From contig BFEA01000441.1 of NCBI GenBank assembly GCA_003427395.1, positions 436,671 through 489,553 on the forward strand: a stretch of 52,883 bases of DNA, read 5' to 3'. Under the pieces are notes generated by a model, which saw nothing but the letters and a program-made list of their open reading frames with translations, was not told where the DNA came from and searched no databases. Shown one piece after another: positions 51,817 to 52,883 of the stretch. How positions within the stretch are numbered: the stretch's first letter is position 1; each line of letters begins with the position of its first letter. Made by a program: the position numbers and the translations under genes. The stretch is from Chara braunii (taxonomy: Eukaryota; Streptophyta; Charophyceae; Charales; Characeae).

Positions 51817-52600
51817 TCAAGGCCACAACTCAGCCAGGGCCAGGGCATTGGGGGGGAATGAGTCTGGGAAATCCGTGGGAGGGCGTAATGGGAATGTGGG
51901 CTCTATACTGGTCCAGTCTTTGAAAACTAACCTATAGTCTGTCATCCCTTTCAGATCCCTCGTCCCTTCTCCCTGATCCCCGCTCCATATCACCTTTGCT
52001 ATCCATCCTTCTCTTTCCCCCGCAACCCAATTTCTGCAGAATTTTGTGATCTTTCTTCTGACGTCCCCAGTCTGTAGAAGGAGGTCTAGCTGTAGTCTAG
52101 TGTCTAACCATCTGCGTGTAAGATCCAGGTGAATTTGTTGTTGTATTTGTTCTATGATCTCTGCGCCCTCCACCCGTACCTTTTCCATGGATAGGGTACA
52201 CCTCTGCCACCAGAGAGCCCACATTATCGCCCTCCTTCCAATTCTGTACATGTTTTCTATATAGGGTGTAGCTGTCCCTGCCCGGGGCCAATGTCCGACC
52301 AGAATGGCTTGCCATGACCAGGGCCAGGGGGTGTCTGGTTCTAGTTTCCGCCAGATACGATCCCACCACCTCCATATGTATTGAGCAATTGGGCACTGCA
52401 TAAAGATGTGTTCGATGGTCTCTGCCTTCTTGTGGAAGGGGAAAAGGCTCTGACATCGTAGACACCATGGAAGCAGCAGGCCTCTTTGCTCCAGATTCGT
52501 ACGATCGATTAGCCAGTCATTGGTAGGCAAACAAGATTCTATGAATGGACCAAAGTTGATGCGGCCATCCCCCTAAAGCCCCCGGATGAATTCCCTAATT
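51817..52600 (-). pseudogene. Second LINE copy: zinc-binding domain and C-terminus
   Basis: Minus strand, open from about 52556 to 51817: GRINFGPFIESCLPTNDWLI, RCQSLFPFHKKAETIEHIFM (Cys/His zinc-binding pattern), YIWRWWDRIWRKLEPDTPWP, GRRAIMWALWWQRCTLSMEK, then IEQIQQQIHLDLTRRWLDTR, ending in a Pro-rich tail. It is colinear with 50570-51130 of the plus-strand copy. Upstream (52600-52883) the frame is lost. This copy is less damaged than the plus-strand one in the shared part. Confidence 0.8.
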
Positions 52601-52883
52601 TCTTCCCCCCCCCCCTCAAACTGCCTGGTGGAAATTATGTGGTATGGAGGATAAGGGGGTAGAGGAGGAGACATTACATCTATCTCGGACTGAGTGTAGG
52701 AAGCAGCGAGTGAGGAAGGAGAGATCTATCTTGGAAAACGGGAGCGGGCAGGGGTTGGGGAACTAGTAAAGCAGCAGAGATCTGGCGCCGAGCACAAGGT
52801 GAAGAGGTTCTCCGACACCCTGCTCAGTCAATCCCCTGATCCCCAGGGCAATCAATGATGGCAGGGATCACTATACTCTCATG

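Overview
The window looks like repeat-dominated nuclear DNA of a photosynthetic eukaryote of the green lineage. The signs are split coding regions with GT..AG signals, several transposon superfamilies in decayed nested layers, SINE-like elements with poly(A) tails and target-site duplications, long microsatellites, and a piece of mitochondrial DNA carrying the end of mttB/tatC. A streptophyte alga such as Chara, or an early land plant, is my best guess; this is inference from element content only. It is a draft assembly: N runs lie at 2454, 10279-10286, 27583, 30857-30940 and 38594, and three intact 38-base Nextera mate-pair junction adapters are embedded at 1933, 25954 and 27414.

Layout. 0-3 kb: a minus-strand, Gly/Pro/Gln-rich host gene, split by a faulty gap fill and running off the left edge at a splice donor. 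3.1-4.1 kb: degenerate tandem units alternating with (TTC)n, at least two of which carry a minimal hammerhead-ribozyme-like fold. 4.4-5.7 kb: small inverted-repeat (MITE-like) elements. 6.5-12 kb: LTR-retrotransposon remains (primer-binding site, hairpin-repeat leader, two partly duplicated gag regions). 12-19.8 kb: a puzzling block with a few small ORFs, two of them apparent paralogues, and many short tandem repeats. 19.8-21.1 kb: a Ty3/gypsy-type aspartic protease cut off by mitochondrial DNA (21.1-22.1 kb). 22.9-24.3 kb: a broken PIF/Harbinger transposase. 25.59 kb: a textbook type III hammerhead ribozyme. 26.9-29.4 kb: minus-strand gene fragments, including a duplicated terminal exon. 31.1-37.9 kb: a possible structured element, three tRNA-like sequences and a swarm of SINE-like insertions, two of them inside a LINE. 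38.5-42.8 kb: a large Penelope-like retroelement. 42.8-47 kb: dispersed repeats. 47-52.9 kb: two LINE copies in opposite orientation.

The most interesting content is the Penelope-like element (39611-42813, minus). It has an N-terminal GIY-YIG nuclease and a C-terminal reverse transcriptase, a predicted 71-base intron that would join it in frame to an upstream ATG-initiated exon, tandem repeats downstream, and a compact type I hammerhead (38749-38801) about 100 bases from a (GA)n tract. Together with the ribozyme-bearing units interleaved with (TTC)n at 3.1-4.1 kb, it suggests a Penelope family with non-autonomous, ribozyme-carrying relatives associated with microsatellites. A second theme is a set of SINE-like elements sharing a hairpin of form GCTGRR-loop-YYCAGC whose stem shows compensatory changes between copies.
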